Assembly (NCBI GenBank): GCA_021234155.1
Contig: JAJEKV010000047.1
Location: 3,090,494 to 3,154,493 of the forward strand
DNA length: 64,000 nucleotides
Direction: 5' to 3'
Origin: Isoetes taiwanensis
Taxonomy: Eukaryota > Streptophyta > Lycopodiopsida > Isoetales > Isoetaceae
This document shows positions 34,049 through 44,665 of this stretch, in pieces. Both the position numbers and the translations under genes were made by a program. Below the pieces are notes generated by a model. The model was given only the letters and a program-made list of their open reading frames with translations. It was not told the origin of the DNA and ran no database searches. Within the stretch, counting starts at the first letter, position 1; each line of letters opens with the position of its first letter.

Positions 34049-34193
34049 GGATGCAATTTTGTGTAAATTAAAGTAACTGATAAAATTTCCCCCTATAAAT
34101 ATAAGATTTTGTTTCCAATTGATATTCGATAAATTGTTTCTTGCATTAGATAATTCTTTTGAAAAATTATTAGATTAAAAAAAAATGCGCGGA

Positions 34194-34775
34194 CCCTCGA
34201 AATCGGGTCACACCGCGCCGAAACCACCTGCGTCCGCGACGCAGAGGCGTTTTGCGCGCTCTGACCCGGTTTCGCAATTTAACCCCAATCCAAGCCCAAT
34301 TCATGCAGGAAAAATTCCTAGTTAGATTAGAATCATCAAAATAGTCATGGGTCAAAGCATGGAGGTGGGGGACACTTTTTGTGTCAGCGACACATGGTGC
34401 TTAGGGGGTGCTTTCCGGAGCTATTTTCTTTGTATTTTTAAAAAATATTTTTCTTTTATTTTTTTGATATTTTTCCCTGAAACGCATTCATATTACGCCT
34501 TGGAATACAAAATTTCAGCTTCATCGGAGTTATAGAAAAAAAGATAAAAATAAGTAAAGTTTCTCACGTTAGGTGCTTAGGGGGTGCTTGGTTGGCGCAA
34601 AAATGCCCCCCAGCTCCATGCTTTGACCCTCATCCTAGCATTTCTAATTTTTCTAAAATCTTCAGCAGAACTTAGAAAAGACCCAAATCGGGTCACACCG
34701 TGCCGAAACCACCTGCGTCCGCGACGCAGAGGCGAATTGCGCGCTCTGACCCGATTTCGCCTGATTTTGCCCAAA
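34194..34775 (+). repeat. Paired GC-rich hairpin repeats
   Basis: Two direct copies of about 90 bp (34194-34290 and 34681-34775) contain AATCGGGTCACACCG, the perfect hairpin CTGCGTC-CGC-GACGCAG, and end with TGACCCG, so the unit ends are themselves inverted (CGGGTCA/TGACCCG). They flank the 281-bp MITE. Role unknown; a structured RNA signal in the element leader is possible. Confidence 0.8.
34349..34629. mobile_element. MITE, GGGTCAAAGCATGGAG family (copy 2)
   Basis: 281 bp with inverted termini GGGTCAAAGCATGGAG, flanked by TCAT at 34345-34348 and 34630-34633. It is nearly identical, in reverse orientation, to 42895-43175 in the 3' LTR. It has no coding capacity; sub-terminal AGCACCCCCTAAGCACC-type blocks occur near both ends. 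Confidence 0.95.
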
Positions 34776-34929
34776 TTGACCAATTTTGACGCAACAAACT
34801 GCCATGTAGTGTTTCTTGCCTTGGCTTGCTTAGAATTGCACTTCATGGTAGCTCATTTGGACACCTATAGCCATAGAATAGGAGTACCCCCTACCAAGAA
34901 CCCTTGTGCACGGAACCCGAGGCGTCCCT

Positions 34930-34945
34930 AAGTCTATAAAAAGGG
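34930..34945 (+). promoter_or_regulatory. TATA-box-like site upstream of ORF 35053
   Basis: The sequence GTCTATAAAAAGGGGCC lies about 110 bp before the ATG at 35053, a normal TATA-to-start distance for a plant gene. It is internal to the retroelement, so an independent promoter for the following ORF is possible. Confidence 0.55.
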
Positions 34946-35052
34946 GCCTCATTTGTCATTTTCTCCCCATCTAAACTGCTCTCAGGCCTTTTGGCGATTT
35001 TCCAACTCTCTACTCATCTTCACAAATCATTTTCCATACCTATTCCTGTTCA

Positions 35053-36521
35053 ATGGCGCCCTCAAGCTTTGTTAGGTGGTACAATGAGGCCAATCACATT
35101 CGTGATTGTCCTCCTGATCAAGTCTTCCATGTCTTTGATCATCTCTTTGATCTCCATGCCACTTTAGCTAGAACTCCATACTACACCGACATCATTTGCC
35201 AATATGATCAGCAGATTCTACCCTGGGAAGTTAGCTTGCCACCTAGGGGAGGGAAATGGGTTTCTTTAGACTCTCTTACCCAAGCCATAGGTGGGGGATC
35301 CAGGGGCAAGAGTAGGCTGTGGGATAGAACCAGAAACATGCCAGACTACATGACCTGTAAGCATCATAGGCATAGATACCTCTCAGCCCAAGCAGCCTTA
35401 GCCTTGTTCATGCAGTACAGGGCAGTCAACCAACCAGGGGAGCCGTCAATTCAACCCTTGGATTTGGCACCTCTCGACACTCGGAGGCAGCAGATAGGTA
35501 TTCACGAGATCGAGACTGCGGAGTACGAATATTACGGCTCCACATCAGAAGCACCTATGTTGCAGATTGAGCAGGATTACGAGGAGGAAGAGGAAGAGAA
35601 CCCAAGTTGGGAGATGAGGGAGGCAAGAAGGATGGAGAGGCGACTAGCTCGGCAACAGGATGTGCTAAGGCGGGACTTCGAGCCGCCAATAGGCATCACG
35701 GCCCTCACCCCAGTGATCATCGACGGCGAGGAGTACATATTTGCCACCGACATCCTTAACCTTCCCTATTGTCAGGAAGAGGGCCTCAGGATCGATGAGC
35801 TCCTAGGCCTAATTGCACAAGAACAGGGCAGTGACTTCATCGACTACTCCTACCAAGAGATTCCAAGGGAGGTAGCCGAGCGAGGGGAAACTATGTCGGA
35901 CATCCAGGCATACCAACAGATAAGGCAGATGTTTCAACAGCAGCAACCCGACATCCCAGAAGAGGAATTCCAGGAGATCCAAAGCAGGTTGTACAAGCCG
36001 GGAAGAGGCCCAAGTTCAAGCCGACCAGTCCGCTCCATGAGCGTGCGTGAAGCATCTAGCAGCATTAATCTGGAGAACGCAGCAACAATGTGGAGGGACC
36101 ACGAGGATCTTATGGCATTAGATATCTTCGGCGAAGCAGCTGGGAGAAGAGGTGCGGGCGCCGGGGGCGGAACCAAGGGCAGATGATAGTTTTCCATAAA
36201 GAATTCAGCCCAAGAGGTGAAGAGTCCGTGGCACTCCTTATAGCACTTTCAGGCTTTGGGCAGCATGCGAGAATAGATGTGAAAGTAGACCATATTATTC
36301 TCTTCAAGAGATCAGTAGCACTTCATGCTCTCGACTTCGCAAGGGGCCACCTCAGGGATGCGCACTTGTCAGTAGTAGCAGCAACTGCACTAGAACTCCC
36401 GGCACCTCAGATGGCAAGAGCATTGGAAGGAGGATCGGCGGCAAGAATCCTACAGAACGTCGGCAAGGGGATAGGATTGAAGAATGTCAAGAACTTCTTC
36501 AAATCCATGAGGAGGCACTGA
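35053..36521 (+). pseudogene. Unrecognised ORF in gypsy leader region
   Basis: An open frame of 377 codons (35053-36186) has a good plant start context (TTCAATGGCG). It is followed by a shifted frame to 36521 that seems to be its natural C-terminus, giving about 490 residues in all. The N-terminal 130 residues are globular with many aromatics and His (CKHHRHRYLSAQAALALFM). Next is an acidic stretch (EEEEEENPSWEM) at about 180-190, an Arg-rich helix, a Gln-rich run (FQQQQPDIPEEEF), a Ser-rich segment, and a basic end (KNVKNFFKSMRRH). I recognise no family. It is neither gag nor pol and precedes gag; an acquired gene or an extra structural ORF are both possible. Confidence 0.5.
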
Positions 36522-36739
36522 TAAGAAAATTGCTTTGTCAATTAAGTAATTGTATTGATATTCTCTTCAGTTATTATCATGTACTTTTATATATAGTAAT
36601 TAATGTCTTATCATGATCTTGACTTATAAGTGGAATTTCATATGATTTCTTTTATGCCTAACAACAATTCAATTGTAAGCAGCAATGATTAAATGTTTAA
36701 ACCAAATAACAAGTATTGATGATTAATCCTTGCAGCAAG

Positions 36740-37868
36740 GAACTCAGGCTCTCAGGGCCAAGGCCGCCAACATCAGTGGGCACCCAGGAACCTTTTCGGA
36801 CGTGATCAAGATGACAACAACGAGGAAATGACGCCAGAAGCAATCAATGCAAGGCTCATCCAGATGAGGAATCAGATGCACCAGCTGATCCATTGGGCCA
36901 CCCCATTGATGAATGCCCAAGAATATGCACCTGCTCCACCCCCACCTCCACCGCTACCTCAGCAGGGCATCGAGGAAGGTCCGCAGCAGGAAGGGCAGGA
37001 CAATCAGGGGAATGTCAGAGACAGGAAGAGGAAAAGGAGAAACAGAAGGAGTCCAACACCACCTAGCTCCAACATCATCGACACTTCGCATACCAAGACA
37101 GCCCGGCCTAAAGTGAGCCCGACACTCCACAGGTAAGAGCTAGGGCAAGGAAGGAAGATGATTATCAAAAGAAAGTTGACAGTGCTATGAGCAATGTGTG
37201 GAAGACTAGGAAGTTGAGTCAGTTCGTGGGAAGGACAGTGTCGTATGGAGGCGTAAGCCCGGCTTGATTTAGAGATGGAAGAGTTCGGCAACTCTTATGG
37301 CATGAAGGATAAGGATATAGGGAAGGTTGCTACAAAGAACTTGATAGGAGCAGCTAGAATCGGTGGAAAGGCTATCGCGAAGTCCAACAAGCTAAAAAGG
37401 AACAGATTCGCATTCAAGACCTTCAAAGAAGGCTTTTCGCAGACATTATGTGCCTAGGTCACATACTAGCAGTAAATCCAAATAGCTTCTACAAAGTTGA
37501 ACCAGGTACATTGTCGGTAGCAAAGTATACAGAGGAATTCATGCGACTCGGGCTCCATGTTCCCGGAGTGTCCGAAAGGCAAGCGTCGAAACTTACATTG
37601 AGGGATTGAACAAAGAATATCAAAAGGCTAGTCCGAAAGCAATCAACCCTAAGTCGAGGGCGGCCGGGGATAAAGCCATAAGTTTGGAAGAAGCTCCAAA
37701 GAACGGGCAGAGAGACAATCGGCCTTCAAAGGAAAGTCAACAGGACAGTACCAAGGGCAACAACAGAGTAAGCAATCAACAACTACGCCATCAGGAGGTC
37801 AGCAGCATGGAAGAGCTCAGGGTAAGAACTTTGGGGACCGTAAGCCGCAGAATGCATCAGGGGGCAGC
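36740..37868 (+). pseudogene. Gypsy Gag, N-terminal and central part
   Basis: Frame 36828-37136 reads a Met/Gln-rich helix (INARLIQMRNQMHQLIHW) followed by a Pro-rich run (PPPPPPLPQQG) and a basic RDRKRKRRNRR patch. Farther on, in other frames, LSVAKYTEEFMRLGLHV with LTLRGLNKEYQ (about 37510-37620) is the retrotransposon Gag C-terminal core pattern (VAxYTxxF...GL). The typical WL...E..F stretch before it is not clear, so the first half is diverged or deleted. Several frameshifts. Confidence 0.6.
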
Positions 37869-38432
37869 ATGTTAAAGCGTATTCTAGACAGCCTGACGAA
37901 AGAGAAGAGACAGGAATGTATTGAGAAGAAGCTTTGTTTCAGGTGCTTCCAACCAGGGCACCGAACCCATGATTGCCCATTCGTCATGCAGGCAGCCTTG
38001 GCAGAGCTTATGGATTGGGATTCACCAACAGAAGCGGATGAAGACGACGACCAGCATGAGGCCCAGGACTTCATAGATGGTGAGTGCCACATATGTGCAA
38101 ATATTGAGTCGGGTGATATAGAAAATCTGTCGACAGTGATAGCGGCTGAGGGAATCATAGATAGCAATCCATATGTAGTCCTCATAGACACAGGTAGCTC
38201 TCACAACTTCGCCTCTCCTAGGCTGGCTGCCCTAATGAAGAACAAGGTATTGAAGTCTAAGCCAAGGCCAGTTGCTATGGCAAACGGCGCCATTCGGCAC
38301 ACTAAGGGGAAGAGGATTACATTCGACATAGACCTTAGTGGAAGTAAGTGGCCGATGGGGGCAGAGGTCATGGAGATTGGAAGGTATGACCTTATAGTAG
38401 GAATGGAGTTCCTAAGCCAGCGAAAGCCATGA
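37869..38432 (+). CDS. Gypsy Gag zinc knuckle and protease
   Basis: 187 codons. Residues 23-36 form the CCHC knuckle [14 protein letters not shown]. An acidic linker ([10 protein letters not shown]) follows. The aspartic protease motif is [12 protein letters not shown] at about residues 103-114, with the later [12 protein letters not shown] block near the C-terminus. The frame stops at 38432 and the next one starts at 38429 (ATGA overlap). In related elements the protein continues without a break, so the overlap is more likely an indel than programmed recoding. Confidence 0.88.
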   Translation: MLKRILDSLTKEKRQECIEKKLCFRCFQPGHRTHDCPFVMQAALAELMDWDSPTEADEDDDQHEAQDFIDGECHICANIESGDIENLSTVIAAEGIIDSNPYVVLIDTGSSHNFASPRLAALMKNKVLKSKPRPVAMANGAIRHTKGKRITFDIDLSGSKWPMGAEVMEIGRYDLIVGMEFLSQRKP

Positions 38433-39070
38433 TCGACTGCGACCGCAATGAAGTCGCCATGACAGCACCGGACGGCACCAAATTCATAGTGAGAGGTAAG
38501 AAGACAGCTTCTTCTATGCAGTGTATTTCTTTGAAGCAGCTAAGGAAAAGTATAAAAAGAAATAAGGTGGATTACATTTTGAGATTGGAGGCAATTGAGT
38601 CCAATAAGCAAGATGGGAACGACCAAAAGGGGAAGCAGTTGCCCAAACCAGTAGCAAGACTTATCTCTGAATTCAAGGATGTATTTCCGGATGAAATCCG
38701 GCAGCTACCACCTTATAGGGGTGTGGAGTGTGAGATCACATTGGCACCAGATGCTAAGCCTACCAGCAAGGCACCATACAGGATGAGCACACCGGAGTTT
38801 ATTGAGCTCAAGAAGCAACTCCAGGAATTGCTTGAGCTTGGTTTTATTAGAGCAAGTGTGTCTCCTTTTGGAGCACCCATACTCTTCGTGAAGAAGAAGG
38901 ATGGCAGTTTAAGAATGTGCATAGACTATCGCCAGCTCAACAAGCAGACGATAAAGAACAAGTATGCATTGCCAAGGGCAGATGATTTAATGGACCAGCT
39001 CCAAGGAGCAAAGGTATTCTCTAAGATTGATTTGAGGTCAGGGTACCACCAAATAAGAATAAAAGAATGA
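38429..39070 (+). pseudogene. Gypsy reverse transcriptase, N-terminal part
   Basis: Begins with the spacer after protease (MIDCDRNEV) and enters [61 protein letters not shown] and [16 protein letters not shown] (first catalytic Asp). A frameshift near 39066 interrupts it; the domain continues in the next entry. Confidence 0.93.
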
Positions 39071-39762
39071 TATCCATAAAACCGCCTTCAGAACGCGGTA
39101 TGGTCACTTTGAGTTTACAGTAATGCCCTTTGGATTGTCGAATGCTCCAGCAACTTTTATGCGCCTCATGAACGACGTCTTCAGGGATTTTCTAGATGAG
39201 TTTGTCATTGTCTTCTTCGACGACATTCTAGTCTACAGCAAGTCCATTGAAGATCAAGTTGAGGCGGCATCGTTTGTATGGAAAGCTCTCCAAATGCCAC
39301 TTTGCTACGGAAAGAGTGGAGTACTTGGGCCATGTCATATCGACGGAAGGGATCTCCACCGACCCCGCAAAGATCGAAGCAGTAGTAGATTGGCCAGCTC
39401 CAAAGAATGTGGCGGAAGTAAGAAGCTTTCTAGGTCTGGCAGGTTATTACAGAAAGTTCGTGAAGGACTTCGCTAAGTGGGCGTCCCCTTTGACGGACCT
39501 CACTAAGAGTGTTAAGGTGAAAGATTGGAGAAAACATTGGTTAGGAAATGTTCAAGCTTCATTTGAAAAGCTTAAGGAGGCCTTAACAACGGCACCAGTG
39601 CTAGTTCTGCCAGATCCAGACAAGGACAAGATAGTAGCAACAGATGCAAGTAAGATAGCAACAGGTGGAGTCCTTATGCAAGAAGGAAGAGTAATAGCTT
39701 ATGATTCCAAGAAGTTGAACGCACCGAGCAGTGTTATCCAACCCATGATCAGGAACTTCTAG
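39071..39762 (+). pseudogene. Gypsy RT C-terminal part and RNase H start
   Basis: Frame one gives [20 protein letters not shown] and the catalytic FFDDILVYS box near 39213, where the two essential Asp are kept and the usual hydrophobic residue before them is Phe. After a shift near 39260 follow [20 protein letters not shown], the thumb/connection [16 protein letters not shown], and RNase [16 protein letters not shown] near 39640. The frame is lost again near 39755. Confidence 0.93.
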
Positions 39763-40307
39763 CTATTGTCAGGGCTCTTCGTATTTGGAGGCATTATTTG
39801 CTTGGGAGGAAGTTTCAGTTAGATACTGATCACCAGAGCCTCCAATACATCTTTACCCAACCACTCCTGAATCTAAGGCAAAGGAGGTGGATGGAATTCC
39901 TAGAAGAGTATGACTTTGAGATTGCTTATAAGCCAGGTAAGTTGAATGTGGTCGCCGACGCTCTTTCTAGAAGACCTCTTGAGACGAGAACTCATTGTAA
40001 TGCTATATCAACTCTTTCGAGTGGGTATGGCAAGAAAATTGAGGAGACATTACCATCTGATAGTGATTTCAAGGAGGTATGGGAAAGCCTCTCTAGAGAG
40101 GCTAGAACAGATAAGGAACGAGAAGCCTTCAAGCATTATAAGAAGGAAGGCAACTTGTTGTACCATAAACATAAGTTGTGTGTGCCCGAATCGTCAAGTA
40201 TAAGAAAGCTAATTCTTCATGACATACACAACAGCCCAATAGCAGGGCATGCAGGGTTTATGAAGACCTACTTCAAGATTCGAAGTAGCTACTTAAATAG
40301 GGAATGA
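39763..40307 (+). pseudogene. Gypsy RNase H and integrase zinc-binding part
   Basis: Continues with [46 protein letters not shown] and VADALSRRP (RNase H end), then the variable spacer, then the integrase HHCC domain start LILHDIHNSPIAGHAGF. It is broken before the Cys pair, which appears in the next open frame. Confidence 0.9.
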
Positions 40308-41302
40308 AGAAGCGTATAGCAAGATATATTCGTGAGTGCCAGTTGTGTCAGCAAACCAACGCAGAGCAGCTTCGAATTCCAGGAGCTTTGGAACCTCTAG
40401 CAGTGCCGAATGCGAAGTGGGAAGTGGTAAGTATGGATTTTATCACAGGACTTCCCAAGACTCTTCGAGGCAAGGATGCATTGATGGTCGTAGTAGACAA
40501 ATTATCTAAGATGGCACATTTTGTGCCTTGTAGAACTACTTGACACAAAGATTAGATAACGCCAAGCTATTTGTGAAGGAGATTTTTAGGCTCCATGGCA
40601 TGCCTCGAGAGATAATATCCGATAGAGATTCCAAGTTTATGAGTGCTTTTTGGCAGGACCTCTTCAAAGACTATTCGGACGAAGCTCTCCATGAGCACAG
40701 CTTATCATCCCCAAACAGATGGTCAGACGGAGAGGACGAATCGAATCATTGAAGATATGCTTAGAAGCTTTGTGTGGAATAAGCAGTCCAAGTGGGATGA
40801 GTACATCCACTTGGTGGAATTCGCCTACAATAGTGCCAAACAGGAGTCATCTCAGATGTCTCCTTTCGTGGTAAATTACGGGTACCAATGCTTAACCCCG
40901 GACACTTGGCACAACCCCGTGTCAAAGGTTGAAGTGTCCCAGCAGATGCTAGGAGATATGCAGCAGTTGGTGGAAGAAGTGAGGGGTTACCTCCTAGCAG
41001 CAAGAAGTCGGCAGAAGAGTGTAGCCGACAAGCACAGGACCGTAAGGGAGTTCAAGGTAGGCGACAGCGTGTGGTTGAAGATCAAGGTCAAGCAAGCTAA
41101 GCTTCGGATTGGGAGTTGCAAGAAGCTTGCCCCTAGATGGGCTGGTCCGTTCAAGATTTTGGAGAGAGTGGGCTCCCAAGCCTACAAGTTGGATCTTCCA
41201 GCCCATCTCAAAGTTCACAAGGTTTTCCACGTAAGTTTATTAAAAAGGCACAATCCTAACCCTGATGAGTTTGGATACTCCAACGTTGTTGGAAATGACT
41301 GA
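40304..41302 (+). pseudogene. Gypsy integrase core and GPY/F module
   Basis: CQLCQQ completes the zinc site near 40340. The catalytic triad is D in VSMDFITGLP (near 40435), D in ISDRDSKF (near 40620) and E in [11 protein letters not shown] (near 40730). Breaks occur at 40541 (stop) and near 40670 (shift). The GPY/F region is RWAGPFKILERVGSQAYKLD with KVHKVFHVSLLK to about 41250. Role: insertion of cDNA into chromatin. Confidence 0.93.
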
Positions 41303-41525
41303 GGAGCAGGTTGAAATTATGCCTGAATTACTTCTTGATAAATCATTCAAGAAAACTAGGAGGTCTCAGTTCCTCCAGTATTTGGTCAAGTGGAAGCACT
41401 TGCCCGTGGAAGACGCAACTTGGGTATTGAAGCAAGATTTGGAGAAGCAATACCCAGAGTTTATGAAGGAGTTTGATGGGCGAGTCGTCTCCGACTTGGT
41501 CGACCCCGACTCGCCAGGAGGTTAG
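41265..41525 (+). CDS. Chromodomain of gypsy integrase C-terminus
   Basis: Residues 18-75 of this frame read PELLLDKSFKKTRRSQFLQY then LVKWKHLPVEDATWV and a C-terminal helix. The aromatic-rich pattern YLVKWK...ATW is the chromodomain signature. Chromodomains in this position bind methylated histone H3 tails and guide integration. The pairing with an H3-like ORF in the same element is notable. Confidence 0.9.
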   Translation: MSLDTPTLLEMTEEQVEIMPELLLDKSFKKTRRSQFLQYLVKWKHLPVEDATWVLKQDLEKQYPEFMKEFDGRVVSDLVDPDSPGG

Positions 41526-42340
41526 CTTAGTATGCTTCTTAGTTAGCCTCTAGCTCTGGCAGGTGTATTCTAGTTAGTGGAATACATATGCTAGAATCTT
41601 GGAACATGTGGGCGATGATGGGATAAGCCTTTAAGGCGTTCCCTAGGCAACATGCACCAAGAGGTGCGCATGACCACTAGGGTCATGCGAGAGAGAAAAG
41701 GAAAGGCATGGTGCGCGATGATGGGACATCGGTCGGATGCTCCCTATGCCACGATGTGGGGATCGCACACCTGGCCATAGGGGAGTCATGGTGAAGGTCA
41801 AAGTGATCATGTGCGATGATGGGATCGTGAGACGTTCCCTAGCTTAAAACCCTTGGGGCATGATGCACTAGGGGTACTCGGCACCGGGTAACCGAGTACA
41901 AGGTAGCACTTGATCATGGGCAATGATGGGATCATCTTAAATGGTCCTTAAGCTCAAATCCGGAAGGGCCATGATCGAGTGCAAGGTATGGTAAGGGGGG
42001 TGGTCCCCTAAAACCACAAACTTATTAATTAAACTAAAGTAATGTACTCCATGTGCAGGCAAGTGAGAAGGAGCTTCGAGGTGGGGCGCATTACGAGAAG
42101 ATGGGGGAGCCATAATTTAGATTATGAACCCTAATAACTCTTATAATAATGTTTTGAATTATTGTAAGAAGTAACCTTGTTAAGGCTATATAATTTTGTA
42201 TAAGTACAAATATAGCCTAAATTTTGATATTTAACTTTAATAGGAAGTTGATCGTTGAATTAAACTTAGGTGTATGATCTTGTGTTGTTTTGCAGGATAG
42301 ATAGGATCGTCACCCTAGCGCAATGCTGAGGACAGCATTG
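41526..42340 (+). repeat. Gypsy 3' non-coding region with GCGATGATGGGA repeats
   Basis: The 12-mer GCGATGATGGGA or a one-base variant recurs near 41611, 41713, 41814 and 41923, each after a CATG-type block and usually followed by a GTTCCCTA-like block, at a spacing of about 100-110 bp. No coding frame is seen. Confidence 0.7.
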
Positions 42341-42357
42341 TCCTAAGGGGGGGAGAA
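42341..42357 (+). other. Gypsy polypurine tract
   Basis: AAGGGGGGGAGAA lies directly before the 3' LTR start at 42358, the expected plus-strand primer site. Confidence 0.85.
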
Positions 42358-44280
42358 TGTGACGTTCCAAGGGAATATACGCCCTAAATACGTATATTCC
42401 TGGACCCGTCACCATACAAGTCTACCTAGGTAGCCTTGTATGCCTTGGATAAGTGGCAAGGGGTGCATATCTAAGTTAATTGTTTAACTTAGATAACCTT
42501 AGGATAAGGCCCATTTCCACATGGCCTTATCCTATTGGGCAACAGCCACACGGCCTCATCTTAGTGGTGCCACGTGGCATCCCACGTGGACCCACACCTA
42601 TATGAACTCTAACCCTAACCCTAGACCCTTTTTTCTTGACCTAGCACTTGAGCCTCATCCACGTGCCCGAAACCCCATTTCGAGCACCGTTCGTCATAGT
42701 CTAGCCTGGCGCAGCAGCCCCTGGAAGGTGTGTATGATCGTAGAGGGAGCAAGCCTTCGAGCCACATCTAGGAGCATGGAGACGCCAGGGATGGGAGGAA
42801 GCGCTTCTGGAGGAGGTAGGTTGAGTAGAGTTCATGTTAGTTCATCTGGAAGTTAGCACTCCAGATGGGTTAGTAGTTCGTATCTAGAGTAGAGGGGTCA
42901 AAGCATGGAGCTGGGGGGCATTTTTGCGCCAACCAAGCACCCCCTAAGCACCTAACGTGAGAAACTTTACTTATTTTTATCTTTTTTTCTATAACTCCGA
43001 TGAAGCTGAAATTTTGTATTCCAAGGCGTAATATGAATGCGTTTCAGGGAAAAATATCAAAAAAATAAAAGAAAAATATTTTTTAAAAATACAAAGAAAA
43101 TAGCTCCGGAAAGCACCCCCTAAGCACCATGTGTCGCTGACACAAAAAGTGTCCCCCACCTCCATGCTTTGACCCAGAGCCACCCTAGATCCTTTGTTGA
43201 ACATCTTGAACCCTAATCAAGGAACCCTAACTATTAGTTAGCTATGTATGTTTAGGTTAAGATGTTCATATGATATTGATCATGATGTGCTGTATGTGAT
43301 ATTGGTTGATCATGTGCTCCTCTTGTATTGGGAAGGGGGGTAGAGACCTAGGGCCATATGTAGTATGCTCCTAGTGTAGATCCCTTAGTTCCTATTAGTT
43401 GCGGCCTGTGCATAGGAACCCACCGGGCTATGGGAGCTATGATGTGACTCAAAGACCACACAACGGGCTAGAGGCAAGATGGAGGGCAGATCCCTGCCGA
43501 GTGGGGGGCTCCCGGGGATCCCACAAAGGGCTAGGCCTATGGTCGGTCACTTCGTGGGGCGAAAGCATGGGTCCCACACCTCTTGGGGCAATGGTGTCGC
43601 CCCGCCTCTCAAGAGTTGCAAGTGTCGGCTTGGCTCTTTTGTTTTGGGGGTTCACCGGTACGAACCGCAAGGCCGCCACGATTCTCTAGCCGCCTGGGAG
43701 CCTCTAGACCCCGGGGAGGGGAGATGCAACCCTTCCTACCTCGCCGGACCAGGGGAGATGCAACCCGAGTAGTCCCGATGGGTGATGCCATGGGATTGCG
43801 TGATCCGAAGGTTAGAGTCATGCCACGCCTTTGATCTAGCCCATCCGCAGTATGCACAGAGGGGCGGATGGAGTGGTCAACCCTAGCCATTGTCTTATGC
43901 AGCCCCGCCATTGTTATGATTCGGTCTGCTCTATCTTGAGGCCTAACCAGTCAGTCGACTTCCTTTCGTGTCGGAGCCACGGGTAGGAGCTCTCATGTTT
44001 TATGGCATATGATTATGTTCTTTGCATCTATGGATATGCGATTGAGCTACCCCTCGAGGTAGCGTATTGTATTGTATTGCTAGTTCTGACGTGTTATGCT
44101 TCCGCTGTGATAGGAGCCCATAGGGGAGGGGCGCGCAAGACACCTTCGTGTCCCCTTCCCGCACTGCGGAGAATTCCAGAGTGCGGGATAGACGGAGGGC
44201 CTGTGCGGTTGATGAGCCGGATGGGGGATTTCCTGCCGAGTGTACGGCCGGGCGCCGTATGTTTAGCAGGGAGCGTCACA
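42358..44280 (+). repeat. Gypsy 3' LTR with MITE insertion
   Basis: Starts TGTGACGTTCC and ends CGTCACA; 1923 bp because of the 281-bp MITE at 42895-43175 plus its 4-bp duplication. Without it the LTR is 1638 bp, close to the 1654 bp of the 5' LTR. Followed by the GTGTG target duplication at 44281-44285. Confidence 0.95.
42895..43175. mobile_element. MITE, GGGTCAAAGCATGGAG family (copy 3)
   Basis: 281 bp, same termini as copy 2 and almost identical sequence in reverse orientation. AGAG at 42891-42894 is repeated at 43176-43179. The 5' LTR, which has only one AGAG at this place (near 31277), is the empty site, proving insertion and the 4-bp duplication. Confidence 0.97.
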
Positions 44281-44547
44281 GTGTGGTTGTCGAGGGACGC
44301 AATCATAAATAATTTGAGGCTAGAATTCCATAAAACCCCTTATGAGTTCCAAAAATACAAAATACTCTTATCTAGCACACAGGAATTACAAAATTCTCTC
44401 AGCTAGCACTTTGAAATCACATATTACTATTATCTACCATACATAAACAACAAAACAGCACTCACCTCCGGAATTGAGTAATGTCGGGCAGCATATGCAG
44501 TGAAGGCCTTAGGTTAGGATTGTGAACCCTGGCAGCTTGCGAGACTC

Positions 44548-44665
44548 GAGCGCCTTCAAGAACAGAGCGAGCGCCTTCAAGAACAGATCGGGGGCCTTCA
44601 AGAACAGTTAGGGTGCCCTCAGGAACAGATCGAGTGACTTCAAGAACAGCTCGCTTGAATTCAAA
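44548..44665. repeat. Tandem repeat around CGCCTTCAAGAACAG
   Basis: Five imperfect units of about 25 bp with the core CCTTCAAGAACAGA; spacing and last bases vary. It lies upstream of the gene at 45186. Confidence 0.85.

Larger units (their letters stand above)
30744..44280 (+). mobile_element. Ty3/gypsy chromovirus carrying a histone H3-like ORF
   Basis: Full structure: 5' LTR (30744-32397), tRNA-Met primer-binding site, long leader with two extra ORFs, gag, protease, RT, RNase H, integrase with GPY/F module, chromodomain, a repeat-rich 3' non-coding region, polypurine tract and 3' LTR (42358-44280). GTGTG at 30739-30743 is duplicated at 44281-44285. LTR ends are TGTGACG...CGTCACA. The order RT-RNase H-integrase plus a chromodomain identifies a chromovirus. 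The polyprotein is interrupted by at least five single-base-type frameshifts. Confidence 0.95.

Noticed and set aside
33076-34056. Long minus-strand Arg/Ser/Pro-rich open frames opposite the H3-like ORF
   Set aside because: They are antisense shadows in GC-rich DNA; the plus strand gives a real histone fold and is co-linear with the retroelement.
38429-38432. ATGA overlap between protease and RT frames as programmed frameshift or reinitiation
   Set aside because: At least four other similar breaks occur in the same polyprotein, so random indels are the simpler explanation.
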